This document shows, one piece after another, positions 42,596-51,140 of a DNA stretch of 64,000 nucleotides. Both the position numbers and the translations under genes were made by a program. The notes under the pieces are model-generated. The model did no database searches and was not told the origin of the DNA. It worked only from the letters and a program-made list of their open reading frames with translations. The stretch is from Streptomyces sp. NBC_00442 (GTDB lineage Bacteria > Actinomycetota > Actinomycetes > Streptomycetales > Streptomycetaceae): contig NZ_CP107918.1 in NCBI RefSeq assembly GCF_036014195.1, forward strand, positions 3,286,001 to 3,350,000, given 5' to 3'. How positions within the stretch are numbered: the first letter of the stretch is position 1; each line of letters starts with the position of its first letter.

Positions 42596-43872
42596 GGAAG
42601 GACCTCCGGGGCAGGAACTATGGCTGGGGAATGAGGCAGAGCGGAACTGAAGGTCTCGTACGGGACGTCGTCGTCCTCGTCCACCGTGTCCGGGCCGCGC
42701 CCGGACACGGCGCGGTCCCGAACGGCGGCGGCTTCCGGCAGCCGCAGGGTGAAGGTGGAGCCCTGTCCCTCGGAGCTCCACACCGTGACCTCCCCGCCGT
42801 GCGAGGCGGCCACGTGTTTGACGATGGCGAGGCCGAGGCCCGTGCCACCGGTGGCGCGGGAGCGGGCCGGGTCGACCCGGTAGAAGCGCTCGAAGACGCG
42901 CTCGCGGTCCTTCTCGGAGATCCCTATGCCCTGGTCGGTCACGGCGATCTCGATGAGATCCCCTCCCGGCGCGGCGATGCGGCGGCCGGCGATGCCGACC
43001 CGGGTCCTGGCGGGCGAGTAGTTCACCGCGTTCTCGACGAGGTTGCCGAGCGCCGCCGCGAGCTGGCCGCGGTTGCCCCACACGTACAGGTCGGCGGTGC
43101 CGCCCGAGGCCATGGTGATCTGCTTGGTGGACGCGGGGTGGCGCGAGCGGTCCATCGCCTCGGCGACGAGCTCGTCGACACGGACCGGCTCGGCGTCCTC
43201 CAGCGGGTCGTCGTTCTGGACCCGGGACAGGTCGATGAGCTCCTGGACCAGGTTGGTGAGCCGGGTCGCCTCGATCTGCATCCGGCCGGCGAAGCGGGTG
43301 ACCGCCTCGGGGTCGTCCGAGGCGTCCATGACGGCCTCGGAGAGCAGGGAGAGCGCCCCCGTCGGCGTCTTGAGCTCATGGCTGACGTTGGCCACGAAGT
43401 CACGCCGTACGGCCTCGATGCGGCGGGCCTCGGTGAGGTCCTCCACCAGGAGCAGGACGAGCCGGGAGCCGAGCGGGGCGACCCGCGCCGACACCGCGAG
43501 GGCCTCGCCGCGGCCGGTGCCGCGCCGGGGGAGGTCGAGCTCGACCTGGCGTATCTCGCCGTCGCGCCGGGTGTCGCGCGCCATGTGCAGCATGGGCTCG
43601 ACGGCCAGCTTGCCGCCCCGGACCAGGCCGAGCGCGTACGCCGCGGAGCTGGCCTTGACCACCGAGTCGCTCTCGTCGAGGACGACCGCGGAGGAGCGCA
43701 GCACGGACAGGACGGTGTCCACGCCCGGGGGCAGGACCGCGTCGGTGTGCAGGGACGACCTGGTGGGCCGGGCCTGGTCCCGCTCGCTCCAGCGGAATGC
43801 CAGCATGGCGATCACGCCGGTGCATACGCCGGCGATCGCTGCCAATGCGGCGACCGCCGCGTTCACGTCCAT
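42592..43872 (-). CDS. phoR: Phosphate sensor histidine kinase
   Basis: A 426-residue kinase. One N-terminal transmembrane helix (about 5-26, ALAAIAGVCTGVIAMLAF) is followed by a PAS-like region. The HisKA domain has phosphoacceptor H165 in FVANVSHELKTP, and the HATPase domain has NLVENAVNYSPA (N box), DQGIGISEKD (G1) and GGTGLGLAIVKH (G2). It phosphorylates PhoP, and PhoU restrains it when phosphate is plentiful. ATG 43872. The phoU gene is divergent, with the PHO box in the 198-bp gap. Confidence 0.95.
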   Translation of the reverse strand: MDVNAAVAALAAIAGVCTGVIAMLAFRWSERDQARPTRSSLHTDAVLPPGVDTVLSVLRSSAVVLDESDSVVKASSAAYALGLVRGGKLAVEPMLHMARDTRRDGEIRQVELDLPRRGTGRGEALAVSARVAPLGSRLVLLLVEDLTEARRIEAVRRDFVANVSHELKTPTGALSLLSEAVMDASDDPEAVTRFAGRMQIEATRLTNLVQELIDLSRVQNDDPLEDAEPVRVDELVAEAMDRSRHPASTKQITMASGGTADLYVWGNRGQLAAALGNLVENAVNYSPARTRVGIAGRRIAAPGGDLIEIAVTDQGIGISEKDRERVFERFYRVDPARSRATGGTGLGLAIVKHVAASHGGEVTVWSSEGQGSTFTLRLPEAAAVRDRAVSGRGPDTVDEDDDVPYETFSSALPHSPAIVPAPEVLP

Positions 43873-43945
43873 GCGTCCAGGTTATGCGGCCGCACCGACA
43901 CTCTCCCAGCCGAAAGAGGGCCTGCTCGAACGTTCGTCGCCCAGA

Positions 43946-43978
43946 GTTCACCGAGGTGACGGGGATGGTTCACTTCCC
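43946..43978. promoter_or_regulatory. PHO box between phoR-phoP and phoU
   Basis: Three contiguous 11-bp units, GTTCACCGAGG, TGACGGGGATG and GTTCACTTCCC (43946-43956, 43957-43967, 43968-43978), follow the Streptomyces PhoP direct-repeat pattern. Units one and three are good matches. The box is 74 bp upstream of phoR and 93 bp upstream of phoU, consistent with autoregulation known for this divergent locus. Confidence 0.8.
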
Positions 43979-44070
43979 GTGGCCGAACCGGACGCGTGCG
44001 GGACGGAACGTGGGAGCGTGGGGGCCGCAGCAGCCCCGAGCCCCCGGAGACCGTCGAGAGAGGGACACCC

Positions 44071-44748
44071 ATGCGTGACGCGTACCACGAGGAACTTGAC
44101 TCGATCGGCGAGGGCCTGGTCGAGATGGCCCGGCTCGTCGGGTCGGCGATCGGGCGCGCCACCACGGCCATGCTCGACGCGGACCTGAAGCTCGCCGAGA
44201 ACGTGATCGCCGCCGACCAGAAGGTCGACGACCTCCAGCACGACCTGGAGGCCCGCGCCATAGCCCTGCTCGCCCGCCAGCAGCCCGTCGCCACCGACCT
44301 GCGCATCGTCGTCACCTCGCTGCGCATGAGCGCCGACCTGGAGCGCGCGGGCGACCTGGCCCAGCACGTGGCCAAGCTGACCCGGCTGCGCTACCCGGAG
44401 CGCGCCGTACCGAACGACCTGCACGCCACCATCCTGGAGATGGGCCAGCTCGCCCAGCGCCTGATGGCGAAGGCCGGCGAGGTCATCATCACCAAGGACG
44501 TCGACCTCGCGCTCCAACTGGAGCAGGACGACGACGAGATGGACCTGCTGCACCGCACGCTGTTCCAGCACCTGATGGACGACCGCTGGAAGCACGGCAT
44601 CGAGACGGCGGTCGACGTGACCCTGCTCGGCCGCTACTACGAGCGGTACGCGGACCACGCGGTGTCGGTCGCCAAGCGCGTCGTCTACCTCGTCACCGGC
44701 GAACACGCCGACGAACTCCAGGCACCCGCGCAGACCGAGGGCGCCTGA
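44071..44748 (+). CDS. phoU: Phosphate signalling complex protein PhoU
   Basis: A 225-residue all-helical protein made of two three-helix bundles, each with the metal-binding pattern of the family. RDAYHEELDSIGEGLVEMAR starts the first bundle, DQKVDDLQHDLEARAIALLA carries its E/DxxxD motif, and YYERYADHAVSVAKRVVYL the second. PhoU links phosphate transport state to PhoR and dampens PhoP activity. ATG 44071 follows GAGAGAGGG. It is divergent from phoR-phoP. Confidence 0.95.
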   Translation: MRDAYHEELDSIGEGLVEMARLVGSAIGRATTAMLDADLKLAENVIAADQKVDDLQHDLEARAIALLARQQPVATDLRIVVTSLRMSADLERAGDLAQHVAKLTRLRYPERAVPNDLHATILEMGQLAQRLMAKAGEVIITKDVDLALQLEQDDDEMDLLHRTLFQHLMDDRWKHGIETAVDVTLLGRYYERYADHAVSVAKRVVYLVTGEHADELQAPAQTEGA

Positions 44749-44962
44749 CCGCGGGCGGCCCCGGCCGGGGGTGCGGACCGGCGGGGCCTTCCGACCGGCG
44801 GGTGACGGACGCGTCCGTACGGGGGCAGTGGTACGGGCGCGTCCGTACGGGGACGGTGGTACGGCGCCCAACGCCCGCGCCCACATGCGCCGTTGATGCG
44901 CCCGCCGAAGTGGGCATGCAATGGGCGAAGGCTCATTGCTGTGCCTACCCCGGGAGGGACCC

Positions 44963-45121
44963 ATGACCGATTCACCCGCGAGCGAACCACGGCAGGACGC
45001 ACCCGTCACACCCGTCGAAGTGACCCGGCTGCCGCTCGTCGGCGCCTGCGGATGCGGCTCGGGCTGCGGCTGCGGCTGCCAGTCGGGGGCGCCCTGCCAG
45101 TGCGGCGGCTGCTCCTGCTGA
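44963..45121 (+). CDS. Small Cys-rich peptide, metallothionein-like
   Basis: A 52-residue peptide with nine Cys in its last 25 residues (ACGCGSGCGCGCQS, then CQCGGCSC). The CxC and CxxC spacing suggests a cluster-binding metallothionein-like chelator. GGGAGGGAC provides a strong ribosome-binding site before ATG 44963. The first 27 residues are polar and acidic (MTDSPASEPRQDAPVTPVEV). I do not know a named family. It follows phoU by 214 bp and ends before a strong terminator, so it is probably its own transcript. Confidence 0.72.
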   Translation: MTDSPASEPRQDAPVTPVEVTRLPLVGACGCGSGCGCGCQSGAPCQCGGCSC

Positions 45122-45145
45122 CCCCGCACCCCCGCTGAACTCGGC

Positions 45146-45185
45146 GCGAGAGGGGCCCCGCCGGCCATGGCGGGGCCCCTCTCGC
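45146..45185. terminator. Perfect 17-bp stem-loop terminator
   Basis: GCGAGAGGGGCCCCGCC (45146-45162) pairs perfectly with GGCGGGGCCCCTCTCGC (45169-45185) round GGCCAT. It lies between the Cys-rich peptide gene and the convergent secreted-protein gene. Confidence 0.9.
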
Positions 45186-45256
45186 ATCGATCCGCTCACC
45201 CGCACGCCGGGGCACCGGGGCACCGCGTCGTCAGGTCAAGCGCCCTGCTGGCTACG

Positions 45257-45670
45257 TCAGTTGACGGTGACGTTGATGGTCGGCGACGTGGCGTTGTCCG
45301 CCTTGATACGGAGCTCCTGCTTGCCCTTGTCGTTGAGCTTGGCCTCGATGGCGTAGCTGCTGCCCTGCTTGACGGTGGCATTGGCCTGCAGGGTCGTCCA
45401 CTTGCTGCCCTTCTTGTGCTGGAGCACCAGCTTGCTGCCTATGGGCATGCCCTTGGTGCGGCCGGTGAAGATCACCTTGCCGCCGGCCTTCACGGAGGTG
45501 GGCGCGGCCTTCACGGTGATGGAGCCGGCCGCCTTGGAGGCGGACGCGGACGGGCTGGGCTTGGCGCTCGGCGCGGCGAAGACGTCGGCGCCGCCGGCGA
45601 CCAGCAGGGCGGCGGACAGAGCACCAGCCGCGGTCAGGCGGGCGGAGCGGCTGAGCAGGGTGGCTTTCAC
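45257..45670 (-). CDS. Small secreted beta-rich protein
   Basis: A 137-residue exported protein. Residues 1 to about 31 are a signal peptide (TLLSRSARLTAAGALSAALL, then VAGGADVFAAP). A Ser/Ala/Lys linker precedes about 90 residues of beta structure (KAGGKVIFTGRTKGMPIGSK, KWTTLQANATVKQG, LRIKADNATSPTINVTVN) reminiscent of Ig-like or calcium-dependent surface domains. There is no catalytic motif. GTG 45670 follows GGGAG; longer frames upstream are not credible. It is downstream of the gas-vesicle operon on the same strand. Confidence 0.78.
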   Translation of the reverse strand: MKATLLSRSARLTAAGALSAALLVAGGADVFAAPSAKPSPSASASKAAGSITVKAAPTSVKAGGKVIFTGRTKGMPIGSKLVLQHKKGSKWTTLQANATVKQGSSYAIEAKLNDKGKQELRIKADNATSPTINVTVN

Positions 45671-45829
45671 GTTGAACTCCCGTCTTGGCGGACCCCCCGC
45701 ATCGAGGCTATCCACGGGGCGCCCGGACGGCGACCGGAGGGGATGCGCACGGCTACGGGCAGTGACCGACTGGGCTTCGGGCCAGCTGCTACGCCACTCG
45801 ACACCGGCGTTCAGCCGGCCCGTCGACTC

Positions 45830-45872
45830 CGTCAGCCCCGTATCAGCCCCGTCAGCCCCGTCAGCCCCGTCA
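45830..45872. repeat. 9-bp tandem repeat (CCCCGTCAG) at the gvpK 3' end
   Basis: Four to five copies of GTCAGCCCC, one interrupted by TA, run up to the gvpK stop codon. They probably arose by slippage. Confidence 0.8.
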
Positions 45873-46148
45873 GTTTCGGGGGAGAAGGCTGCCCAGCGGG
45901 CCGAGGTCGAGATTGAGGTCCTCAGGTCGCACACCGTGCTGTTCACAGAGTTCGGTCATGCGCTGGTCGAGCAGCATCAACGTCGTGCCGATCTCGTCGG
46001 CCTGCTCCTCGCTGAGGTCACCCTGTTCGATGCGGCGGATCGCTTGCCGCTCCATCAGTTGTCTGAGGAGTTCGACCACGGTGAGTACGAGGGCGACGAG
46101 GTCGCGTCCCATCTTCTCGGAGTCCATGTCCAGGCGAGAGGTCGTCAC
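45870..46148 (-). CDS. gvpK: Gas vesicle protein GvpK
   Basis: A 92-residue GvpK: KMGRDLVALVLTVVELLRQL, ERQAIRRIEQGDLSEEQADE and MLLDQRMTELCEQHGV are family features, though the protein is a little short. GvpK is a minor protein needed for vesicle formation. It is the last gene of the minus-strand operon and overlaps gvpS by four bases. GTG 46148. Confidence 0.9.
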   Translation of the reverse strand: MTTSRLDMDSEKMGRDLVALVLTVVELLRQLMERQAIRRIEQGDLSEEQADEIGTTLMLLDQRMTELCEQHGVRPEDLNLDLGPLGSLLPRN

Positions 46149-46372
46149 AGCGGCCCGCTGTCCGACCAGGGGGCAGGGACCCGTTCGTTGACCGATGACA
46201 GCAGGGCATGGAGCGAGACCCGTACGAGCGGCACATCGGCGATGGCGATGACCAGGTCACCGCTCACCACCACGCCAGTCGCCAGAACCCGGTCAAGAAG
46301 GTCGACGAGCGGCACCCCGATGGGGCCGTTCAGCCGACTGGAGCCGTCCCAGGGCACCGCGTCATGCGCCAT
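46145..46372 (-). CDS. gvpS: Gas vesicle protein GvpS (GvpA/J family)
   Basis: A 75-residue member of the GvpA/GvpJ/GvpS family. The conserved hydrophobic core is PLVDLLDRVLATGVVVSGDL followed by VIAIADVPLVRVSLHALLSSV, matching the helix-strand-strand-helix shell fold. It lies between gvpL (3-bp gap) and gvpK (4-bp overlap) in the standard Streptomyces order. Confidence 0.88.
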   Translation of the reverse strand: MAHDAVPWDGSSRLNGPIGVPLVDLLDRVLATGVVVSGDLVIAIADVPLVRVSLHALLSSVNERVPAPWSDSGPL

Positions 46373-46375
46373 GAT

Positions 46376-47182
46376 CTACACCTCGCCGACGAATGAGTAC
46401 GGCACCCACGGCCCGGACAGTTCGATGGGCGCTCCGGTGCGTTGCCTGAGGTTTTCTGTCAGCACAGCGAGCTCATCGGAGCGGTCTTCCGCGATGAGGT
46501 AGGTCGCGTTGAGGATCTGCGTCCTGCCTTCGGTGGCGGGCTGGGTCCGCAGTCTGCGGGACGCGGTTGCGAGGTGGCGGACCTGTTCATCCACCGACTC
46601 CGCCGTACGCAGCGCCTCTTCCTCGTCCCGTTCGCGGAGTTTCTGGGCTCCTCGCTTGCGTTCCAGGTAGGCGAGGCCCGCGCCTGGCGCCGGGCGGGTC
46701 CTCTCGGCAGACCTGACAGGTCGGGCGGCCTGGCAGGCGTCGCGTCCGACTGCGGGGGGTGCGTAGACCTTGACGCCCCATTCGGCGTGATGCGCGGTGC
46801 GCTCAAGGGCCGTGCTGAACCGGGCCAGTTCCCTGCTCAGGGCATCTCGGGCCCTGTCGTCGCCGTGGTAGACGGTGGCCATCGGCAAGGGAACCGTCGG
46901 GCAGCGGGCAGCGACTGCGGAGACCACGTCGTGGTGGGCGCGCGCGTAGCGTTCGAGTTCCGGCGGGTCGGCCAGGCGTGCCTGCCAGGCCTCGTCGGTG
47001 AAGTCCCGTGCCCGGACGGTCTGGACGATCCCCGTGAGCGAACCCAGTGACAGGGCCCTCACGGGTGCCCCATGGGCCGCGACCCCGGACAGCCCGTCCA
47101 CGGCCGGCAGGCCGGGGTCGCGACAGACGGCGAACACGTACGTGGCGCCGGCGTCTGCAAGCTCAGCGTCGCAATCCGTCAT
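46376..47182 (-). CDS. gvpL: Gas vesicle protein GvpL (GvpL/GvpF family)
   Basis: A 268-residue GvpL/GvpF protein. It opens ATYVFAVCRDPGLPAVDGLS. The first ferredoxin-like half has VPLPMATVYHGDD and ERTAHHAEWGVKVY, and the second half ends ILNATYLIAEDRSDELAVLT with GPWVPYSFVGEV, as in the family. Members bind GvpA and help nucleate vesicles. A Lys/Arg/Glu coiled segment separates the halves. A 106-bp gap to gvpJ upstream is the longest inside the operon. Confidence 0.9.
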   Translation of the reverse strand: MTDCDAELADAGATYVFAVCRDPGLPAVDGLSGVAAHGAPVRALSLGSLTGIVQTVRARDFTDEAWQARLADPPELERYARAHHDVVSAVAARCPTVPLPMATVYHGDDRARDALSRELARFSTALERTAHHAEWGVKVYAPPAVGRDACQAARPVRSAERTRPAPGAGLAYLERKRGAQKLRERDEEEALRTAESVDEQVRHLATASRRLRTQPATEGRTQILNATYLIAEDRSDELAVLTENLRQRTGAPIELSGPWVPYSFVGEV

Positions 47183-47288
47183 GGTCCCTCGGTTCTCCTC
47201 ACTCGTCGAGTCTTTCTGGGATGCCCTTGAGTCTTCTGGGATGCCTGGAGCGCCGGCCGACCAGGCAGTCGCCCCCTCAGTCGACCCC

Positions 47289-47612
47289 TCAGTCGTCCGA
47301 CGTTCCGGACTCGAGCGATTCCAGCCGCTCCCGCAACTCCCGGTTCTCTTCCTGAAGAGCGTTTCGGGATGCGCGGGAGCTGAGCGCGGGATCGGTTTCC
47401 CACCAGTCGATCCCTGCCTTCTTCGCTGTATCGACAGATGCGACGAACAAACGAAGACGAATGGTGAGGAGTTCGATGTCGAGAAGGTCGATCTTGATAT
47501 CGCCCGCGATCACGATCCCTTTGTCCAGGACGCGTTCAAGGATGTCGGCGAGATTGGTCGTCTGAGGACCGGAAGCGAGAGGCTGGCTCTGCCGGAAGTC
47601 GACATCGGTCAC
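47289..47612 (-). CDS. gvpJ: Gas vesicle protein GvpJ (GvpA/J family)
   Basis: A 107-residue GvpA/J-family protein. The core is NLADILERVLDKGIVIAGDI then KIDLLDIELLTIRLRLFVAS, followed by a Trp-containing helix (KKAGIDWWETDPALSSR) and a coiled C-terminus. GvpJ is thought to shape the conical vesicle tips. It overlaps gvpZ by four bases. GTG 47612. Confidence 0.92.
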   Translation of the reverse strand: MTDVDFRQSQPLASGPQTTNLADILERVLDKGIVIAGDIKIDLLDIELLTIRLRLFVASVDTAKKAGIDWWETDPALSSRASRNALQEENRELRERLESLESGTSDD

Positions 47613-48703
47613 GAGCGTCGCCTTCGCCCTCGGCGCGTGGGGGCGCTCTCCTCTTCTTCTTCGTCCTCTTCTTCGTCCTCTTCTTCGTCCTCGCCGTTCT
47701 CCTCGCCCTCCTCGTCCTGCTCGTCCTCGTAGCCCTCCTCGTCCTCGTCGGCGTCCTCGCCCTCCGGAGCCTCTTCGTCGTCCGCGCCCTCTTCGTCCTC
47801 GTAGGCGGCGTCGGCGTCCTCGTCGTACTCGTCCTCGGGCCGGTCGCCGTCCTCCGCCCCCTCTTCCCCTTGCTGCGCCTCCTCTTCCTCCAGGGCGTCC
47901 TCGTGCGTGACGACGACTTCTCCGTCGCGGATCTCGCCGCGCCAGCCCTCGGGCTCCTCGCTGGTGAGCGTGGCGTAACGATGGAAGTTCTTGAAGTCCA
48001 GCCGTAGACGGCGTCCCTGTGCCCGCCAGAGGTTGCCGGTCTTCTCGAAGAATCCGGACGGGTAGTACTCCACGACCAGGATGATGCGCGTCAGGTTGGG
48101 TGCCAGTTCATGGAAGCTGACGGCTCCCCTGGTGGTGCCCTTGGCGCCTTCGGAGGTCCAGACGATGCGGTCGTCGGGGATCTGCTCCTGGACGGTCGCC
48201 TTGAAACTGCGGGTGGACGGGCCGACCTTCACCTTCCAGTTGCTTTCGGTGTCGTCGCCCTTGGATACGTCCTGGACGCCCTTCGCGAAGCCGCTGAACT
48301 TGTCGTACTGAGTCCAGAAGTCGTAGGCGTCCCGCAGAGGAATTCCGATGTCAAGGCTCTCGTTGATGTTCATGAGCTTGCCGCCACCGGACTTGCGTTT
48401 GCCCTTTCCTCCGCCGAAGGCACCCTTGACCTTGTCCACGACGTTGTCCTTGACGCCCTTGGCCTTCTCCGAGACGAACGCCTTCACAGGGGAGTCGCCC
48501 TGCAGAATGCGGGATCCGATCGCAGGGAGCGATCCCCCGTTCTCGGCTGCGTCCGTCAGCTGCCCAGTGACGTCGGTCAGTTTGTCGCCCGCCTTTTCGG
48601 CGAGATGCTCGACCTGCGTGGACAGAAACTTCGTCAGCGCTTCACGGACCTGGTCCATCCCTGAGGCCGGCCCGGCAGGCTGGTCGCTTTCCTTCGTGGC
48701 CAT
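47609..48703 (-). CDS. gvpZ: Gas-vesicle-cluster SRPBCC protein GvpZ with a very acidic tail
   Basis: A 364-residue protein. Residues about 110-265 are an SRPBCC (polyketide-cyclase-like) domain, starting [20 protein letters not shown] and closing near [20 protein letters not shown]. Residues about 275-355 are almost wholly Glu/Asp (for example [15 protein letters not shown]), ending in a basic RRGRRRRS. The domain may bind a hydrophobic ligand or GvpA. The tail is unusual, and its coding DNA reads as TCCTCG/TCTTCC microsatellite on the plus strand. It is downstream of gvpY (6-bp gap) and overlaps gvpJ. Confidence 0.87.
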   Translation of the reverse strand: MATKESDQPAGPASGMDQVREALTKFLSTQVEHLAEKAGDKLTDVTGQLTDAAENGGSLPAIGSRILQGDSPVKAFVSEKAKGVKDNVVDKVKGAFGGGKGKRKSGGGKLMNINESLDIGIPLRDAYDFWTQYDKFSGFAKGVQDVSKGDDTESNWKVKVGPSTRSFKATVQEQIPDDRIVWTSEGAKGTTRGAVSFHELAPNLTRIILVVEYYPSGFFEKTGNLWRAQGRRLRLDFKNFHRYATLTSEEPEGWRGEIRDGEVVVTHEDALEEEEAQQGEEGAEDGDRPEDEYDEDADAAYEDEEGADDEEAPEGEDADEDEEGYEDEQDEEGEENGEDEEEDEEEDEEEEESAPTRRGRRRRS

Positions 48704-48709
48704 GGCTCT

Positions 48710-49609
48710 CTACCTCCGGCCGCTGGCGCGCTTGGATGCGGTCCGCTTGGACGAAGCCGTCTTCTTGGCCGCCGTCTGCTTGGCCGCCGTCTTCCCGGAC
48801 GCCGTCTTCTTGGCCGGCGAGGTCTTCCTGGCCGCCGCCTTCTTGGCCGGTGCCTTCTTCGCCGCCTTCTTGGCCGGAGCGGTCTTCGCCGGTGCCGCCT
48901 TCTTCGCCGGTGCCTTCTTGGCCGCCGCCTTCCGGGAGGCGGTCTTCTTCGCCGGTGCCGCCTTCTTCGCCGCAGCCTTCTTCGCAGGTGCCGGCCTGCG
49001 TCGCGGCGCTGTCTTCCCAGCTGCTCCGGACTTTCTCTCATCGCGAGCAGGGGCAGGCCTCCGACGCCTACGCCGCGGAGCCGGCTCTTCCTCTTCCTCT
49101 TCCTCTTCCTCTTCGTCCTCCTCGTCCGCTTCTTCCTGGTCCTCCTCGTATTCGTCTTCCGGCTCTTCCTCCTCCTCTTCGTCCTCCTCCTGGTCTTCTT
49201 CGTACTCGCCTTCCGGCTCTTCCTCGTCCTCTTCGTCGTCGTACCCGGCGTCCTCGTCCTCCGGATACTCGTCCTCGTCCTCTTCTTCGTCCGCCTTCGT
49301 TCCGATCAGAGCCGTGCGTTCGCTGATGACGCTGGCGAGGTTGCCCATGCTGCGTTCGGCGGCGGCCGTCATGGCCTTGCGGCCGGCGTCCAGGACCTCT
49401 CCGCGCAGCTGCTCCTGCAACTCGGCCACCTGCGGGATGTCCTTCAGCCTGCGCATGCCTTCGGCGGCCAGCTGACGAGGCTCCAGACCGAATCGGCGCC
49501 CTGCCAGGTAGGTGGCGATGGACAGCGCCATGCGGCCCTTCTTGGTCCGGCCCAGCACGTAACCGCCCACTACCGCGGCAGCGAGTGCCACCTTGTCCTT
49601 GTCGTCCAT
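48710..49609 (-). CDS. gvpY: Gas-vesicle-cluster protein GvpY with acidic and histone-H1-like tails
   Basis: A 299-residue protein. Residues 1 to about 105 form the conserved part ([40 protein letters not shown]). Residues about 110-180 are almost continuous Glu/Asp with Tyr and Pro. Residues about 185-299 are Lys/Ala/Pro repeats such as [20 protein letters not shown], like eukaryotic histone H1 or bacterial HU tails. The opposite charges in one chain could self-associate or gather ribosomes or nucleic acid. The role is unknown. ATG 49609; gvpG lies 7 bp upstream. Confidence 0.85.
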   Translation of the reverse strand: MDDKDKVALAAAVVGGYVLGRTKKGRMALSIATYLAGRRFGLEPRQLAAEGMRRLKDIPQVAELQEQLRGEVLDAGRKAMTAAAERSMGNLASVISERTALIGTKADEEEDEDEYPEDEDAGYDDEEDEEEPEGEYEEDQEEDEEEEEEPEDEYEEDQEEADEEDEEEEEEEEEEPAPRRRRRRPAPARDERKSGAAGKTAPRRRPAPAKKAAAKKAAPAKKTASRKAAAKKAPAKKAAPAKTAPAKKAAKKAPAKKAAARKTSPAKKTASGKTAAKQTAAKKTASSKRTASKRASGRR

Positions 49610-49616
49610 GAGTGCG

Positions 49617-49871
49617 TCACCTTCGATCGATCGACGTGGAACGGGCTCGCGCGGCATGCAGCCGGTCGAGCAACCGTTCCTCTTCGCGTTCGAACTCCTC
49701 CAGGCTGATGTCGCCGTCTTCGAGTTCCTGGTTCAGCACGGCCAGCTGGGCTCGGAGCACTCCTGGGTCGTGCAGTTCGCGCTCGGCTGCGTCGTTGAGC
49801 TTCTCCGCCACCCAGACGACGCCTCGGACGGGCGCGAGGGGCAACGTGAGCAATCCGGTGATGAGGCCCAT
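49617..49871 (-). CDS. gvpG: Gas vesicle protein GvpG
   Basis: An 84-residue Gvp[21 protein letters not shown], then [20 protein letters not shown] and [20 protein letters not shown] are typical. It is an accessory protein that works with GvpF/L during assembly. It is one base from gvpF, so coupled translation is likely. Confidence 0.92.
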   Translation of the reverse strand: MGLITGLLTLPLAPVRGVVWVAEKLNDAAERELHDPGVLRAQLAVLNQELEDGDISLEEFEREEERLLDRLHAARARSTSIDRR

Positions 49872-49872
49872 C

Positions 49873-50628
49873 TCAGGCTCCTGCGGTTCGTGCGGGAGTG
49901 CCTTCGACGGCCACGAAGCTGTAGCAGGGCAAGGGGCCTGCGAGGCGCAGTTCCACGCGGTCCCGGCTCACGCGGGCCATCTCCTCCGCCGCCGAGCGGA
50001 AGGCGTCGCTGTCCGCGCGGTCGACGAGGAACGAGGCGTTGAGTACGCAGCCCTGAACGTCGGGCCCCTGGGCCACGGCGCGTGCCCGGGGCGCGAGTTC
50101 CTGCAGCATGCGGCGGCCCGCTTCGAGGGCCCTGCCCTCCAGGGCCGCCGCGACGGCCTGCCCCAATCGCAGGCTGGCTTCGTACCCGGGCTGTCGCCGG
50201 ACGGCATCCCGCAGCCGGCGCACCGCCTTGTCCTCCGCGACGACGCTCGCCAGTGCGTCCTGCGCCGGCAGGGCCTTGACGTTGAATTCGACCGCGCCCG
50301 AAAGGTGTCGCAGCACTGCCAGGTGGTCCGTCTCGCGAGGGGCCAACTGGTCGCGGAGCGTGTCCTCGTCGAACGCAACCATGCCGAAGCGCATCGGGAG
50401 GACCGGGCCTGCCTCCGACAGCCGGAGCAGGAGCTGCTGATGGGCGAGCAGGTCACGGCGCCTGGCACGCAGCTTGGGGGGAGCCTCGCTGATGACGGCG
50501 GCCACCCGTCCCTGTGGAACCGACCGCACTGCCGCGGCGGGACTGCCCACACCCGTCAGCCCGGCCGGCAGACGTCTTCCGGCCGGGACGATCGCGTAGA
50601 CGTAGACACCCGATTCCGGCACGCTCAT
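49873..50628 (-). CDS. gvpF: Gas vesicle protein GvpF (GvpL/GvpF family)
   Basis: A 251-residue GvpF: it opens SGVYVYAIVPAGRRLPAGLT, has VLPMRFGMVAFDEDTLRDQL in the first half, and NASFLVDRADSDAFRSAAEE with GPLPCYSFVAVEG in the second. It probably nucleates assembly by binding monomeric GvpA. It overlaps the gvpA stop by four bases (ATGA). Confidence 0.93.
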   Translation of the reverse strand: MSVPESGVYVYAIVPAGRRLPAGLTGVGSPAAAVRSVPQGRVAAVISEAPPKLRARRRDLLAHQQLLLRLSEAGPVLPMRFGMVAFDEDTLRDQLAPRETDHLAVLRHLSGAVEFNVKALPAQDALASVVAEDKAVRRLRDAVRRQPGYEASLRLGQAVAAALEGRALEAGRRMLQELAPRARAVAQGPDVQGCVLNASFLVDRADSDAFRSAAEEMARVSRDRVELRLAGPLPCYSFVAVEGTPARTAGA

Positions 50629-51110
50629 GCCTCCGCAGTGCGTCGACGGCTACTGGAGCTGCCACCGCTTCGTGGCGCAGGGCGACGCTTCCTCGTGGGT
50701 TCGCGGCGCTCTTCCTCGTCCTCGTCGGTCTCGTCCGCGTCGTCGTCGCGGCCTCGGACCGCCTTGCGCACCGTGTCCCCGACGCTGTGTGCCGCCTCGC
50801 GCACCTTGCGTTTGCCCATGGACTTCGCGGCGCCCGCCGCTCCACCGCCGAGCAGCTCGGGAATGGTGGTGCTGCCGGAGTCCCGCTCCAGATCGAGCCG
50901 GTTGCAGGCCTCGGCGAAACGGAGGTAGGTGTCGACGCTGGCCACCACGATGCGAGCGTCGATCTTGAGGATCTCGATGCCGACCAGGGAGACCCGGACG
51001 AACACGTCGATCACCATGCCCCGGTCAAGGATGAGCTCAAGCACGTCGTACAACGTGCCGGCGCGCGGTGGGCAGGCCACTACCTCGTCGGAGTAGGTGG
51101 TCGCGGGCAT
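50625..51110 (-). CDS. gvpA: Gas vesicle main structural protein GvpA
   Basis: A 161-residue GvpA. The shell domain (about 20-75) is GTLYDVLELILDRGMVIDVF then VRVSLVGIEILKIDARIVVA and SVDTYLRFAEACNRL, with amphipathic helices and beta-hairpin as expected for the rib protein. The remaining 85 residues are a long Streptomyces-type extension, charged and Arg/Ser-rich (RREPTRKRRPAPRSGGSSSS). Start ATG 51110 is preceded by GGAAGGACG. It overlaps gvpF by four bases. Confidence 0.93.
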   Translation of the reverse strand: MPATTYSDEVVACPPRAGTLYDVLELILDRGMVIDVFVRVSLVGIEILKIDARIVVASVDTYLRFAEACNRLDLERDSGSTTIPELLGGGAAGAAKSMGKRKVREAAHSVGDTVRKAVRGRDDDADETDEDEEERREPTRKRRPAPRSGGSSSSRRRTAEA

Positions 51111-51140
51111 GGAGCGTCCTTCCGGTCGGTCGAGCACTGA

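Noticed and set aside
47183..47288. An extra small gvp gene between gvpJ and gvpL
   Set aside because: The frames there are Arg/Gly-rich shadows with no Gvp motif, and the standard operon has no gene at that place.
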